From: Phytopseudomonas daroniae
Lineage (GTDB): Bacteria; Pseudomonadota; Gammaproteobacteria; Pseudomonadales; Pseudomonadaceae
Direction of reading: 5' to 3'
NCBI RefSeq assembly: GCF_004327285.1
Contig: NZ_QJUI01000008.1
Span: forward strand, 62,001 to 126,000
Length of the DNA: 64,000 nt
Below the pieces are notes generated by a model. The model made no database searches, was not told where the DNA came from, and worked only from the letters and a program-made list of their open reading frames with translations. Below are positions 55,266 to 63,300 of the stretch, piece by piece; position 1 is the first letter of the stretch; every line of letters starts with the position of its first letter. The translations under genes were made by a program, and so were the position numbers.

Positions 55266-57248
55266 CTAGTCTGCGTTGCCTTGCGGGCGCGGCATGGCGG
55301 ACAGCGCCACCACCTTGCCCTGACGCTGGATCGGCGCGGGGCGGCGCATGCTGCGCAGCATGTCGCTGGCCTGAGCCAGTTGCTGTTTCAGCTCCTCGCC
55401 ATACTGCGCCAGTTGCTGGCGGCGTTGGCGGCCGTGCTGGGTGTCCTGTGCCAGGGTCTTGAGGCGCAGCATGTGGCCTTCCAGTAACTGCTTGTGCTCC
55501 AGGGTGTGCTGCATCAGCGGCATCAGGGCTTCGTCGGCCCACTGCTCGGCGTCACGCCGCAGGCGGCGGTGCATGCCGATGACTTCCTGCACCAGAGTGG
55601 CGAAGAAGCGCCGGCTGAGGCTGCGTTGCTCGGTCAGCAGGGTCTTGAGACGCAGGCGGAAGCGATCGGCCTTTTTCTGCAGATGGCGCAGCTCGCGTAT
55701 ATAGCGCGCCAGCTCGAAGCTCGGCGCGTCGACGGCCTGCAGCGGATTCTCTTCATTGTGCCGACGGTAAATGGCGTCGACCATGCGGTTGGCCATTTCT
55801 GCATCGTGGGACAGGCTGTGCAGGTCGTCCTCGACGGCAGTGAAGAACTGCAGGATGGACTGGTTGATGCCCAACGTCGTCCAACTGCCGTTGAGCTGGC
55901 GGCGTAGCAGGTTGAGGTGAACGTCGAGTTTCTCTGGCTTCGCTGCGGCCTTCAGGCGTTCGCCCTGGTTGCGCATCAGGCGCTGGTTGGTTTTCAGGGC
56001 AACCAGGCGCTTGTGATGCACGCTGTGGTCTTCCTTGGTACGGGCGGTCAGCTCCAGCAGCATCTGTCCGTTGTCCTGGCGGCGTTCGTCGAGCAGCTCC
56101 AGCTGTTCGTTGACCTTGCTCAGGCGCAGGCCGAGCACGTGCTGGCTGTTGTTGAGCATGGTCAGCACCTGGTGTACCACGCGCTCTTCGAGCAGGCGTT
56201 CCTTCTGCGCCACGATGCGCTCGCAGAGCAGCGACTCCAGGCTGGCCATCTGGCTGCGGGCGAGCAATGCAGGATCCTTGCGCACCTTGGCGAGCAGCGC
56301 CTGCTTGGCCGAGAGCGGCAGAATGTCTTCGCTGTCGATGCCCAGGTGGCAGGCTGCCTGCATACGCACCCGCTCGATGGCGGTGGCGACGAAGGCATCG
56401 CCGGCAAGGTCGTCCCAGAGCACATCGATCTTGTTCAGCACGGCGAACAGGCAGCTCTGGGTTTCTTCGTCGAGGGGCTGGATGTGCTGTTGCCAGATGT
56501 CCAGGTCGCTGGCGGTGACCCCGGTGTCGGCGGACAGCAGAAAGATGATCGCCTGGGCGTTGGGTAGCATCGACAGGGTCAGTTCCGGCTCGCAACCCAG
56601 GGCGTTCAGGCCCGGCGTGTCGAGGATGCGCAGGCCCTGGCGCAGCAGCGGGTGATCGAAGCTGACGATGGCATGGCGCCAGGCCGGCACCAACACCTGG
56701 CCGGACGTGTCGGTGGACTCCAGGTTGTCCGGGTGAAACCCCAGGCCGATGGCTTTCTCCACCGCCATGGTCTTGCTGGCCGCCACCTGGGCGAAGGCCT
56801 TGGCCATGTTGTCCGGGTCGCTGGTGTCCAGCGGGATATTCACCCAATGGCGGGGCGTGCGTTTGAACTGTGCCACGCTGGCCTCGGCGATGCGCGTCTC
56901 GATCGGCAGCAGGCGGATGTAGGGGCGTTCGGCGCCTGGATCGAAAAGGATTTCCGTGGGGCACATGGTGGTGCGCCCGGCCTGGGAGGGCAGCATGCGC
57001 TGGCCGTATTCGGAGAAGAACAGGCTGTTGATCAGCTCGGTCTTGCCGCGGGAAAACTCGCCGACGAAGGCCAGGGTGATGTGGTCGGTGCGCAGCAGGC
57101 GCAGTGCCCGTTCCAGGCGCGCTTCGACGCCTTCACTGCTCAGCCGGTTGTGGGCCAGCCAACTGCGGTAGCGGGTGATCTCGAGAACCAGTTCGCGCTT
57201 CCAGGCGACGTAGGCATCTACCTGTTCACTGAGGCGTTCCATGCTCAT
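55266..57248 (-). CDS. dynamin-like large GTPase
   Basis: A 660-residue protein with a complete GTPase domain: G1 VGEFSRGKTELINSL (~63-77), G3 ILDTPGLNALG (~208-218) and G4 VLNKIDVLW (~269-277). A long helical, coiled-coil-prone region (~330-640) follows, rich in Arg/Gln/Leu. Bacterial dynamin-like proteins remodel or protect membranes and some act in phage or stress defence. It lies between metX and yggU; in P. aeruginosa as I recall these are adjacent, so this gene may be a lineage insertion. No second dynamin gene is adjacent. Confidence 0.85.
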   Translation of the reverse strand: MSMERLSEQVDAYVAWKRELVLEITRYRSWLAHNRLSSEGVEARLERALRLLRTDHITLAFVGEFSRGKTELINSLFFSEYGQRMLPSQAGRTTMCPTEILFDPGAERPYIRLLPIETRIAEASVAQFKRTPRHWVNIPLDTSDPDNMAKAFAQVAASKTMAVEKAIGLGFHPDNLESTDTSGQVLVPAWRHAIVSFDHPLLRQGLRILDTPGLNALGCEPELTLSMLPNAQAIIFLLSADTGVTASDLDIWQQHIQPLDEETQSCLFAVLNKIDVLWDDLAGDAFVATAIERVRMQAACHLGIDSEDILPLSAKQALLAKVRKDPALLARSQMASLESLLCERIVAQKERLLEERVVHQVLTMLNNSQHVLGLRLSKVNEQLELLDERRQDNGQMLLELTARTKEDHSVHHKRLVALKTNQRLMRNQGERLKAAAKPEKLDVHLNLLRRQLNGSWTTLGINQSILQFFTAVEDDLHSLSHDAEMANRMVDAIYRRHNEENPLQAVDAPSFELARYIRELRHLQKKADRFRLRLKTLLTEQRSLSRRFFATLVQEVIGMHRRLRRDAEQWADEALMPLMQHTLEHKQLLEGHMLRLKTLAQDTQHGRQRRQQLAQYGEELKQQLAQASDMLRSMRRPAPIQRQGKVVALSAMPRPQGNAD

Positions 57249-57356
57249 GGGGGATTCCCTGACAGGGCATCGGGCGACGATGCGGGCTGCAGAGCATTAT
57301 GCGAAGGGTGGTGTCGGCGTCAATGGGACGCGCGTGGCGATGGTACTGATGGTCGC

Positions 57357-57653
57357 TCAGGTGGGGCGAACGGTCAGATCGAGCTCGGTTGGCAGCCGCT
57401 TGGGAGCCTGGATGCGCACACGCTTCTGGCGGCTCTGCTGGCCGCTTTCCAGGGTGACCTGGCTCTTGGCGACGCCGAAGGCATCGGCCAGGAAGGCCAG
57501 CAGGTGCGCATTGGCCTTGCCGTCCACCGGCGGGGCGGTGAGGCGGATTTTCAGGCGCTCACCGTGCAGCCCGGCGAAGGCATCGTTGCTCGCCTTGGGC
57601 TGAAGATGACAGTCGAGGATCAGCGCGTCGCCGTCCCAGCGATGGAAACCCAT
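57357..57653 (-). CDS. DUF167/YggU family protein
   Basis: A 98-residue protein beginning M-G-F-H-R-W-D-G-D, with the family core LHGERLKIRLTAPPVDGKAN (~29-48), HLLAFLADAFGVAKSQVTLESG and K-R-V-R-I. The family is conserved next to yggT/proC but its function is unknown. Repetitive DNA separates it from yggT here. Confidence 0.88.
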   Translation of the reverse strand: MGFHRWDGDALILDCHLQPKASNDAFAGLHGERLKIRLTAPPVDGKANAHLLAFLADAFGVAKSQVTLESGQQSRQKRVRIQAPKRLPTELDLTVRPT

Positions 57654-57717
57654 GGGCTTAGAACCTGTTCACTATCTGCCGCGCGTCGCATGCAGACGTA
57701 TCAAGGCGGTAGCAGCC

Positions 57718-57774
57718 GTAGGGTGGATCGGGGCGCGTAGCTGACGCTCTTTTCATCCACCATCGCGATTGCAG
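57718..57774. repeat. dispersed intergenic repeat copy
   Basis: Starts GTAGGGTGGATCGGGGCGCG and continues into GACGCTCTTTTCATCCACCA then TCGCGATTGCAG. It is a variant of the repeat at 53159-53262, in which the same blocks occur in a different arrangement. Confidence 0.75.
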
Positions 57775-57777
57775 CCC

Positions 57778-57826
57778 GTAGGATGGGTGCAACCCATCAA
57801 TTGCCGATGGGTTGCACCCATCCTAC
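57778..57826. repeat. perfect 21-bp inverted repeat
   Basis: Positions 57778-57798 and 57806-57826 are exact reverse complements around a 7-nt loop. The arm begins GTAGGATGGGTGCAACCC. It abuts the dispersed repeat between yggT and yggU and would form a very stable stem in the transcript. Confidence 0.92.
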
Positions 57827-57891
57827 TGCTTCTGCCTTGTAGCGGTCTGTCAGGCAACCTTTGACTCTGGCTCGCTAGATCGTGAATAGGC

Positions 57892-58482
57892 TCAGATCGC
57901 CAGGCTCAGGCCGCTGAACATGCCGGTGCTGACCGCCAGGTTGCGGATTACCAGCATGTCGATCAGGTTGAGGATCAGGAACGCCACGATGGGCGACAGA
58001 TCCAGGCCACCGAGGTTGGGCAGGATGCGGCGGATCGGCATCAGCAGTGGTTCGCAGATCTGATTGACCAGCAGGGCGGCGGGGTTGTGGCTGCCTTGTG
58101 CGACCCAGGAGAGGATCACGCTGATGATCAGGGCGAAGAAGAACACCTTGAGCAGCAGGGCGGTAACGCCAATGATCGACCAGACCAGAATCAGCAGCGG
58201 ATCGCCGACGCCCACGCCCATCAGCATCAGGGTCAGCGCCATGAGCACGAACTGCACGATCAGCGCCAGCACCAGCGACGCCAGGTCGAGGCCGCCGAGG
58301 CTGGGGATTATGCGGCGCAGCGGTTTGAGCAGCGGATGGGTGGCGCGCACGATGAACTGGCTGAGCGGGTTGTAGAAGTCTGCTCGTACCAGTTGCAGGA
58401 TGAAGCGCAGCAGCACGATCAGCAGGTAGAAGCTGCCGATGGTCTGCAGGATGTAAACGGCTGCGGTGTTCAGGCCGATCAT
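57892..58482 (-). CDS. yggT: YggT family membrane protein
   Basis: A 196-residue protein from the ATG at 58482 (M-I-G-L-N-T-A-A-V). It has two tandem YGGT domains, each with hydrophobic helices and the motif P-L-L-x-P-(L/I)-R-R-I-(I/L)-P-(S/N)-L-G-G-L-D-L. Members are implicated in osmotic tolerance or cell-division-linked membrane functions, but evidence is limited. It is 11 bp downstream of proC on the same strand. Confidence 0.92.
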   Translation of the reverse strand: MIGLNTAAVYILQTIGSFYLLIVLLRFILQLVRADFYNPLSQFIVRATHPLLKPLRRIIPSLGGLDLASLVLALIVQFVLMALTLMLMGVGVGDPLLILVWSIIGVTALLLKVFFFALIISVILSWVAQGSHNPAALLVNQICEPLLMPIRRILPNLGGLDLSPIVAFLILNLIDMLVIRNLAVSTGMFSGLSLAI

Positions 58483-58493
58483 TGATTGTCTCC

Positions 58494-59312
58494 TTATTGA
58501 CCCAGTTGTTCGGCCAGTTCGGCCGAGCGGTGGTCGGCGGCCTTGACGGCCTGCTCGACCAGCGCTTCGAAGCCGCCGGCCTGGAATGTCTTGATGGCCG
58601 CTTCGGTGGTGCCAGCCGGTGAGGTCACGCGGCGGCGCAGCTCGGTGGCGTCCACATCGCTGTTCAGCGCCATTTGCGCGGCGCCCAGGGCCGTCTGCAA
58701 CGTCAGTTTGGCGGCGACCTCGCGGGGCAGGCCGAGCTTTTCGCCGCTGGCGGTCATCGCCTCGATCAGCAGGAAGAAATAGGCCGGGCCGCTGCCGGAT
58801 ACGGCGGTCACCGCATCGATCAGTTTTTCCTCGTCCAGCCACACGGCCAGGCCGACGGCGCTGAGCAGTCGTTCAGCCTGCTGGCGCTGTTCGGCGCTGA
58901 CTCGCGGGTTGGCGTACAGGCCGCTGGCGCCCAGGCGCAGCAGCGACGGCGTGTTGGGCATGCAGCGCACCACGGCGCGCGGGCCGAGCCAGCTTTCCAG
59001 GCTGGTGCTGGTGATGCCGGCGGCGATGGACACGATCAACTGACCGGACTGCAGGTGCGGCGCCAGGTCGAGGCACACGTCCTTCATCACCTGGGGTTTG
59101 ACCGCCAGGACGATCACGTCGGCATCGCGGCAGGCCTCGGCATTGCTGGCCAGTACGTCGATGCCATGTTCCCGGGTGATCTTCTCGCGCTGCTCGGCGC
59201 CGCGGTCGCTGGCGCGGATCGCGCTGGCCGGCAGCCCCTGGGCGAGCATGCCGCCGATCAGGCTGGCAGCCATGTTGCCGGCACCGATAAAGGCGATGCG
59301 GGGAGTGGTCAT
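58494..59312 (-). CDS. proC: pyrroline-5-carboxylate reductase
   Basis: A 272-residue enzyme from the ATG at 59312 (M-T-T-P-R-I-A-F-I) catalysing the last step of proline synthesis. The Rossmann motif is IAFIGAGNMAASLIGGM (~6-22), VLAVKPQVMKDV follows, and the C-terminal signature is SPAGTTEAAIKTF. The order yggS-proC-yggT is widely conserved in gammaproteobacteria. Confidence 0.96.
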   Translation of the reverse strand: MTTPRIAFIGAGNMAASLIGGMLAQGLPASAIRASDRGAEQREKITREHGIDVLASNAEACRDADVIVLAVKPQVMKDVCLDLAPHLQSGQLIVSIAAGITSTSLESWLGPRAVVRCMPNTPSLLRLGASGLYANPRVSAEQRQQAERLLSAVGLAVWLDEEKLIDAVTAVSGSGPAYFFLLIEAMTASGEKLGLPREVAAKLTLQTALGAAQMALNSDVDATELRRRVTSPAGTTEAAIKTFQAGGFEALVEQAVKAADHRSAELAEQLGQ

Positions 59313-59349
59313 GGTGAGGTTCCTATCTAGAGAGTCGAGATCGGGTGAT

Positions 59350-60036
59350 TCAGGTCTTGCTGTAGTCACGTTCGCCGAACAGCGCCGTACCGATGCGCAC
59401 CCAGGTCGCGCCTTCGGCGATGGCCGCTTCCAGGTCGTGGCTCATGCCCATGGACAGGGTGTCGAGATCGAGGTTCAGGCCGTCCCGCAGCGCGCGCAAG
59501 CGGGCGAATGCCGCACGCTGCTCGCTGGCATCATCGGTTGGCTCGGGAATTGTCATCAATCCGCGCAAACGCAGGTTGGGCAGTTGTGTAACCGCCTGTG
59601 CCAGTGCCGCCAGTTCGTCGGGCTGGCAGCCGGACTTGCTGTCCTCACCGCTGATATTGACCTGCAGGCAGATGTTCAGCGGTGGCAGATCGGGCGGGCG
59701 CTGGTCGCTCAGGCGTTCGGCGATCTTCAGACGATCCACCGAATGCACCCAGGCGAAGTGCTCGGCGATGGGACGGGTCTTGTTCGATTGGATGGGACCG
59801 ATGAAATGCCAGGTCAGCGGCAGGTCGGCCAACTGCACCTGCTTGTCGAGAGCTTCCTGCAGATAGTTCTCGCCGAAATCATGCAGGCCGGCCGCCTGGG
59901 CCTCGCGGATGGCGTCGGCAGGCTTGGTCTTGCTCACCGCCAACAGGCCTATAGTGGCGAAATCTCGCTGCGAGGCTTGCGCCGCCTCACGGATACGCAC
60001 ACCGACCTTTGCAATATTCTCTACTATCGTGGACAT
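59350..60036 (-). CDS. yggS: PLP homeostasis protein YggS
   Basis: A 228-residue pyridoxal-phosphate-binding protein from the ATG at 60036 (M-S-T-I-V-E-N-I). The PLP Lys lies in LLAVSKTKPADAI (~31-43), and the C-terminal phosphate site is MSHDLEAAIAEGATWVRIGTALFG. It has no known enzyme activity and regulates B6 and amino-acid balance. It is divergent from pilT and upstream of proC. Confidence 0.95.
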   Translation of the reverse strand: MSTIVENIAKVGVRIREAAQASQRDFATIGLLAVSKTKPADAIREAQAAGLHDFGENYLQEALDKQVQLADLPLTWHFIGPIQSNKTRPIAEHFAWVHSVDRLKIAERLSDQRPPDLPPLNICLQVNISGEDSKSGCQPDELAALAQAVTQLPNLRLRGLMTIPEPTDDASEQRAAFARLRALRDGLNLDLDTLSMGMSHDLEAAIAEGATWVRIGTALFGERDYSKT

Positions 60037-60173
60037 TACCTGCGCCTGCCGCCTGAGCGTTTCTTGCGGGCTTGACGGTGGTCTCCAAAGGGCGTGCTCA
60101 CGCAGCCGTATGGTGATCCCCCAAGACCCCCTATCCTGAGTTACGCGGCATTCTACCGTCATTAGGGAGTCCC

Positions 60174-61208
60174 ATGGATATCACCGAGCTGCTTGCCTTC
60201 AGCGCCAAGCAAGGCGCGTCGGATCTGCACCTCTCGGCAGGCCTGCCGCCGATGATTCGGGTCGACGGCGATGTGCGCCGGATCAATTTGCCAGCCCTGG
60301 ATCACAAACAGGTGCACGCGTTGATCTACGACATCATGAACGACAAGCAGCGCAAGGATTTCGAGGAATTCCTCGAGACCGACTTTTCGTTCGAAGTGCC
60401 TGGCGTGGCGCGTTTCCGGGTCAACGCCTTCAACCAGAACCGTGGCAGCGGTGCGGTGTTCCGTACCATTCCGTCCAAGGTGCTGAGCATGGAAGACCTG
60501 GGCATGGGCGAGATCTTCAAGAAGGTCTCCGACGTGCCACGTGGGCTGGTGCTGGTGACCGGGCCGACCGGTTCGGGCAAGTCGACCACCCTGGCGGCGA
60601 TGCTCGACTACATCAACAGCAACAAGTACCACCACATTCTCACCGTCGAAGACCCTATCGAATTCGTTCACGAATCGAAGAAGTGCCTGATCAACCAGCG
60701 TGAGGTGCACCGCGACACCCTGGGCTTCTCCGAGGCCCTGCGCTCCGCGCTGCGGGAAGACCCGGACATCATCCTGGTGGGCGAGATGCGTGACCTGGAA
60801 ACCATCCGCCTGGCGCTGACCGCCGCGGAAACCGGTCACCTGGTGTTCGGCACCCTGCACACCACCTCGGCGGCCAAGACCATCGACCGTGTGGTCGACG
60901 TGTTCCCCGCGGAGGAGAAGTCCATGGTGCGATCGATGCTTTCCGAGTCGTTGCAGGCGGTCATTTCCCAGACCCTGCTGAAGAAGATCGGCGGCGGTCG
61001 CGTGGCGGCCCACGAAATCATGATCGGCACCCCGGCGATTCGTAACCTGATCCGTGAGGACAAGGTGGCGCAAATGTACTCGGCCATCCAGACCGGCGGC
61101 GCACTGGGCATGCAAACCCTGGATTCGTGCCTGAAAACGCTCGTCTCCAAAGGGCTGGTCAGCCGCGAAAGTGCCCGAGAGAAGGCCAAGACACCTGAAA
61201 ACTTCTGA
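60174..61208 (+). CDS. pilT: type IV pilus retraction ATPase PilT
   Basis: A 344-residue hexameric ATPase that retracts type IV pili for twitching. It has an N-terminal PAS-like domain (DITELLAFSAKQGASDLHLS), Walker A VTGPTGSGKSTTLAAM (~129-144), Asp and His boxes (EDPIEFVHESK, TGHLVFGTLHT) and the PilT-specific AIRNLIREDK motif near residue 288. Length and motifs are standard. AGGGAG lies just before the ATG. pilU follows. Confidence 0.97.
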   Translation: MDITELLAFSAKQGASDLHLSAGLPPMIRVDGDVRRINLPALDHKQVHALIYDIMNDKQRKDFEEFLETDFSFEVPGVARFRVNAFNQNRGSGAVFRTIPSKVLSMEDLGMGEIFKKVSDVPRGLVLVTGPTGSGKSTTLAAMLDYINSNKYHHILTVEDPIEFVHESKKCLINQREVHRDTLGFSEALRSALREDPDIILVGEMRDLETIRLALTAAETGHLVFGTLHTTSAAKTIDRVVDVFPAEEKSMVRSMLSESLQAVISQTLLKKIGGGRVAAHEIMIGTPAIRNLIREDKVAQMYSAIQTGGALGMQTLDSCLKTLVSKGLVSRESAREKAKTPENF

Positions 61209-61216
61209 GTCATGCC

Positions 61217-61236
61217 GGGCGATCCGTCGATCGCCC
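61217..61236 (+). terminator. hairpin between pilT and pilU
   Basis: GGGCGAT and ATCGCCC form a 7-bp stem with a 6-nt loop just after the pilT stop. There is no U tract; it may be an attenuator. Confidence 0.35.
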
Positions 61237-61307
61237 GTGCTCCTGGTCACCGGCGAAACACTCGCCTGGTAGCTGAACGTCGCTCCAGCGCATGTAGGTA
61301 GGCACCC

Positions 61308-62453
61308 ATGGAATTTGAAAAACTGTTGCGCCTGATGGTCGAAAAAGGCGGCTCCGATCTGTTCATCACCGCTGGTGTGCCGCCGTCGATGAAGGTCAAT
61401 GGCAAGATCATGCCGGTGACCAAGACGCCGCTATCGCCGGAGATGACCCGCGAAACCGTGCACGCGGTGATGACCGAGCAGCAACGCCGGGATTTCGCCG
61501 AGAACCACGAGTGCAACTTCGCCATCAGTGCCCGGGGTATCGGTCGCTTCCGCGTCAGCGCCTTCTACCAGCGCAACCTGGCTGGCATGGTGCTGCGCCG
61601 TATCGAGACCAACATCCCGACGCTGGATGACCTCAAGCTGCCGGAGATCCTCAAGAAGCTGGCGTTGACCAAGCGCGGCCTGGTGTTGTTCGTGGGCGCT
61701 ACGGGTACCGGTAAATCCACCTCGCTGGCGGCGATGATCGGCTACCGCAACAAGAACAGCAGTGGTCATATCATCTCCATCGAAGACCCGATCGAGTACA
61801 TCCACCAGCACCAGAGCTGCATCGTTACCCAGCGTGAAGTGGGCATCGACACCGACTCCTTCGAGGTGGCGCTGAAGAACACCCTGCGCCAGGCGCCGGA
61901 CGTGATTCTGATCGGTGAGGTGCGAACCCGCGAAACCATGGATCACGCCGTGGCCTTCGCGGAAACCGGTCACCTGTGCCTGGCCACCCTGCACGCCAAC
62001 AACGCCAACCAGGCGCTGGATCGGATCATCAACTTCTTCCCGGCGGATCGGCAGAATCAGGTGTGGATGGATCTGTCGCTGAACCTCAAGGCCATCGTCG
62101 CCCAGCAACTGATCCCCACGCCGGACGGCAAGGGTCGCCGCGCGGTAATCGAGGTACTGATCAATACCCCGCTGGCTGCCGACCTGATTCGCAAGGGCGA
62201 GGTGCACGAGCTCAAGAGCCTGATGAAACGCTCCACCGAGCATGGCATGCAGACCTTCGACCAGGCGCTGTACAACCTCTACAGTCAGGGCGAGATCACC
62301 TACGAAGACGCCTTGCTGTACGCCGACTCGGCGAACGACCTGCGCCTGATGATCAAGCTTGGCTCGGAAACCGATGGCGAGCATCTGACCAGCATGTCCC
62401 AGGGCCTGGCTCTGGAAATCACCGACGAGGATCCGGGCCGGCGCTTACTCTGA
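61308..62453 (+). CDS. pilU: type IV pilus retraction ATPase paralogue PilU
   Basis: A 381-residue paralogue of PilT that assists retraction force. It has Walker A FVGATGTGKSTSLAAM (~127-142), IEDPIEYIHQHQSC, VRTRETMDHAVAFAETGHLC and the Glu-rich C terminus. It lacks the AIRNLIRE motif of PilT, having A-A-D-L-I-R-K-G instead, as PilU does. The last ~35 bp overlap the convergent downstream gene. Confidence 0.96.
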   Translation: MEFEKLLRLMVEKGGSDLFITAGVPPSMKVNGKIMPVTKTPLSPEMTRETVHAVMTEQQRRDFAENHECNFAISARGIGRFRVSAFYQRNLAGMVLRRIETNIPTLDDLKLPEILKKLALTKRGLVLFVGATGTGKSTSLAAMIGYRNKNSSGHIISIEDPIEYIHQHQSCIVTQREVGIDTDSFEVALKNTLRQAPDVILIGEVRTRETMDHAVAFAETGHLCLATLHANNANQALDRIINFFPADRQNQVWMDLSLNLKAIVAQQLIPTPDGKGRRAVIEVLINTPLAADLIRKGEVHELKSLMKRSTEHGMQTFDQALYNLYSQGEITYEDALLYADSANDLRLMIKLGSETDGEHLTSMSQGLALEITDEDPGRRLL

Positions 62454-63300
62454 CCTCATCCTGGCGAAGCGGTGGGCGCTGAATGCGCTTGCCGCTTTTC
62501 GCCGCCACCGCCTGGGCCTGCCCATCGGCCTGGGCACCTGCCCTGGCCTGGCTCATCAGCCTTGGAATCAACGGGCCTTCCGGCAGGTTGCGCCAGAAGC
62601 GTACCGGCATATTGGTTTCCAGCACGCTGCGATTGAGCCGCGCCGGGTTGAAGGTGCTGCCGTAATACGCCAGCCACATCGCTTCGTTGCGATCATCGGT
62701 GTCCTGCGCCAGTTGCTGCCATTCAGGCGGGCAGGGGTTGGCGTAATGCAGCTTGTCGCCATCCCAATATACGCCATCGTCGGGGGTCGCGATCATCCAG
62801 GTCTGCCGGCCCAGGCGCTCGGCGAAGTGCATGCTGGCACTGGCCAGGATGTCGTGCGCCGGCTCGTGCCAGGCTACCAGCTGCGGGCCTCCGGCAGCCG
62901 CATCCCGAGGTTTGAAGCGCAGGAACGCATGCAGGTGATGGGCTTCCCGGCGTACCGCCTTGAGGCGCATATGCAGCTCGCTGCCATCGATATCACCCGC
63001 CAGCATGGCGGCCTGATCGCCCTGGGCGACGCGCCAGAGAATACGGTACAGCAGCGCCCAGCGCTGAGCGCAGCGAAAGCGCGCGGCGCTTTCCAGCTGA
63101 TCGAGCAGGACACGGGGCACGCGTACCGGGCGATCGGCGGTCGCGGCCGGTTGAGGCGCATCCAGTTGAGCGAACAGATCCTGATTTTCCTGGCTGTCCT
63201 GCACCCAGCTCAGTTGGTGCGGTGCCAGGCCGCGCTGCAGTTGCGCACGGGCGGCGTCGCGCCAGCCAGCGAAGCTGCCATCGAAGCGAACCTGGTGCAT
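62419..63300 (-). CDS. TIGR03915-family putative DNA metabolism protein
   Basis: A 293-residue protein from the ATG at 63300 (M-H-Q-V-R-F-D-G-S). Recognisable blocks are FRCAQRWALLYRILWRVAQGD, REAHHLHAFLRFKPR, WHEPAHDILASASMHFAERL and WLAYYGSTFNPARL. The family (sometimes with a uracil-glycosylase-like fusion) is always found with a radical SAM partner, here upstream with a TGATG overlap. Its reaction is not known; a role in DNA repair or modification is inferred from the pairing. The 3' end overlaps pilU. Confidence 0.85.
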   Translation of the reverse strand: MHQVRFDGSFAGWRDAARAQLQRGLAPHQLSWVQDSQENQDLFAQLDAPQPAATADRPVRVPRVLLDQLESAARFRCAQRWALLYRILWRVAQGDQAAMLAGDIDGSELHMRLKAVRREAHHLHAFLRFKPRDAAAGGPQLVAWHEPAHDILASASMHFAERLGRQTWMIATPDDGVYWDGDKLHYANPCPPEWQQLAQDTDDRNEAMWLAYYGSTFNPARLNRSVLETNMPVRFWRNLPEGPLIPRLMSQARAGAQADGQAQAVAAKSGKRIQRPPLRQDEVRVSAGPDPRR

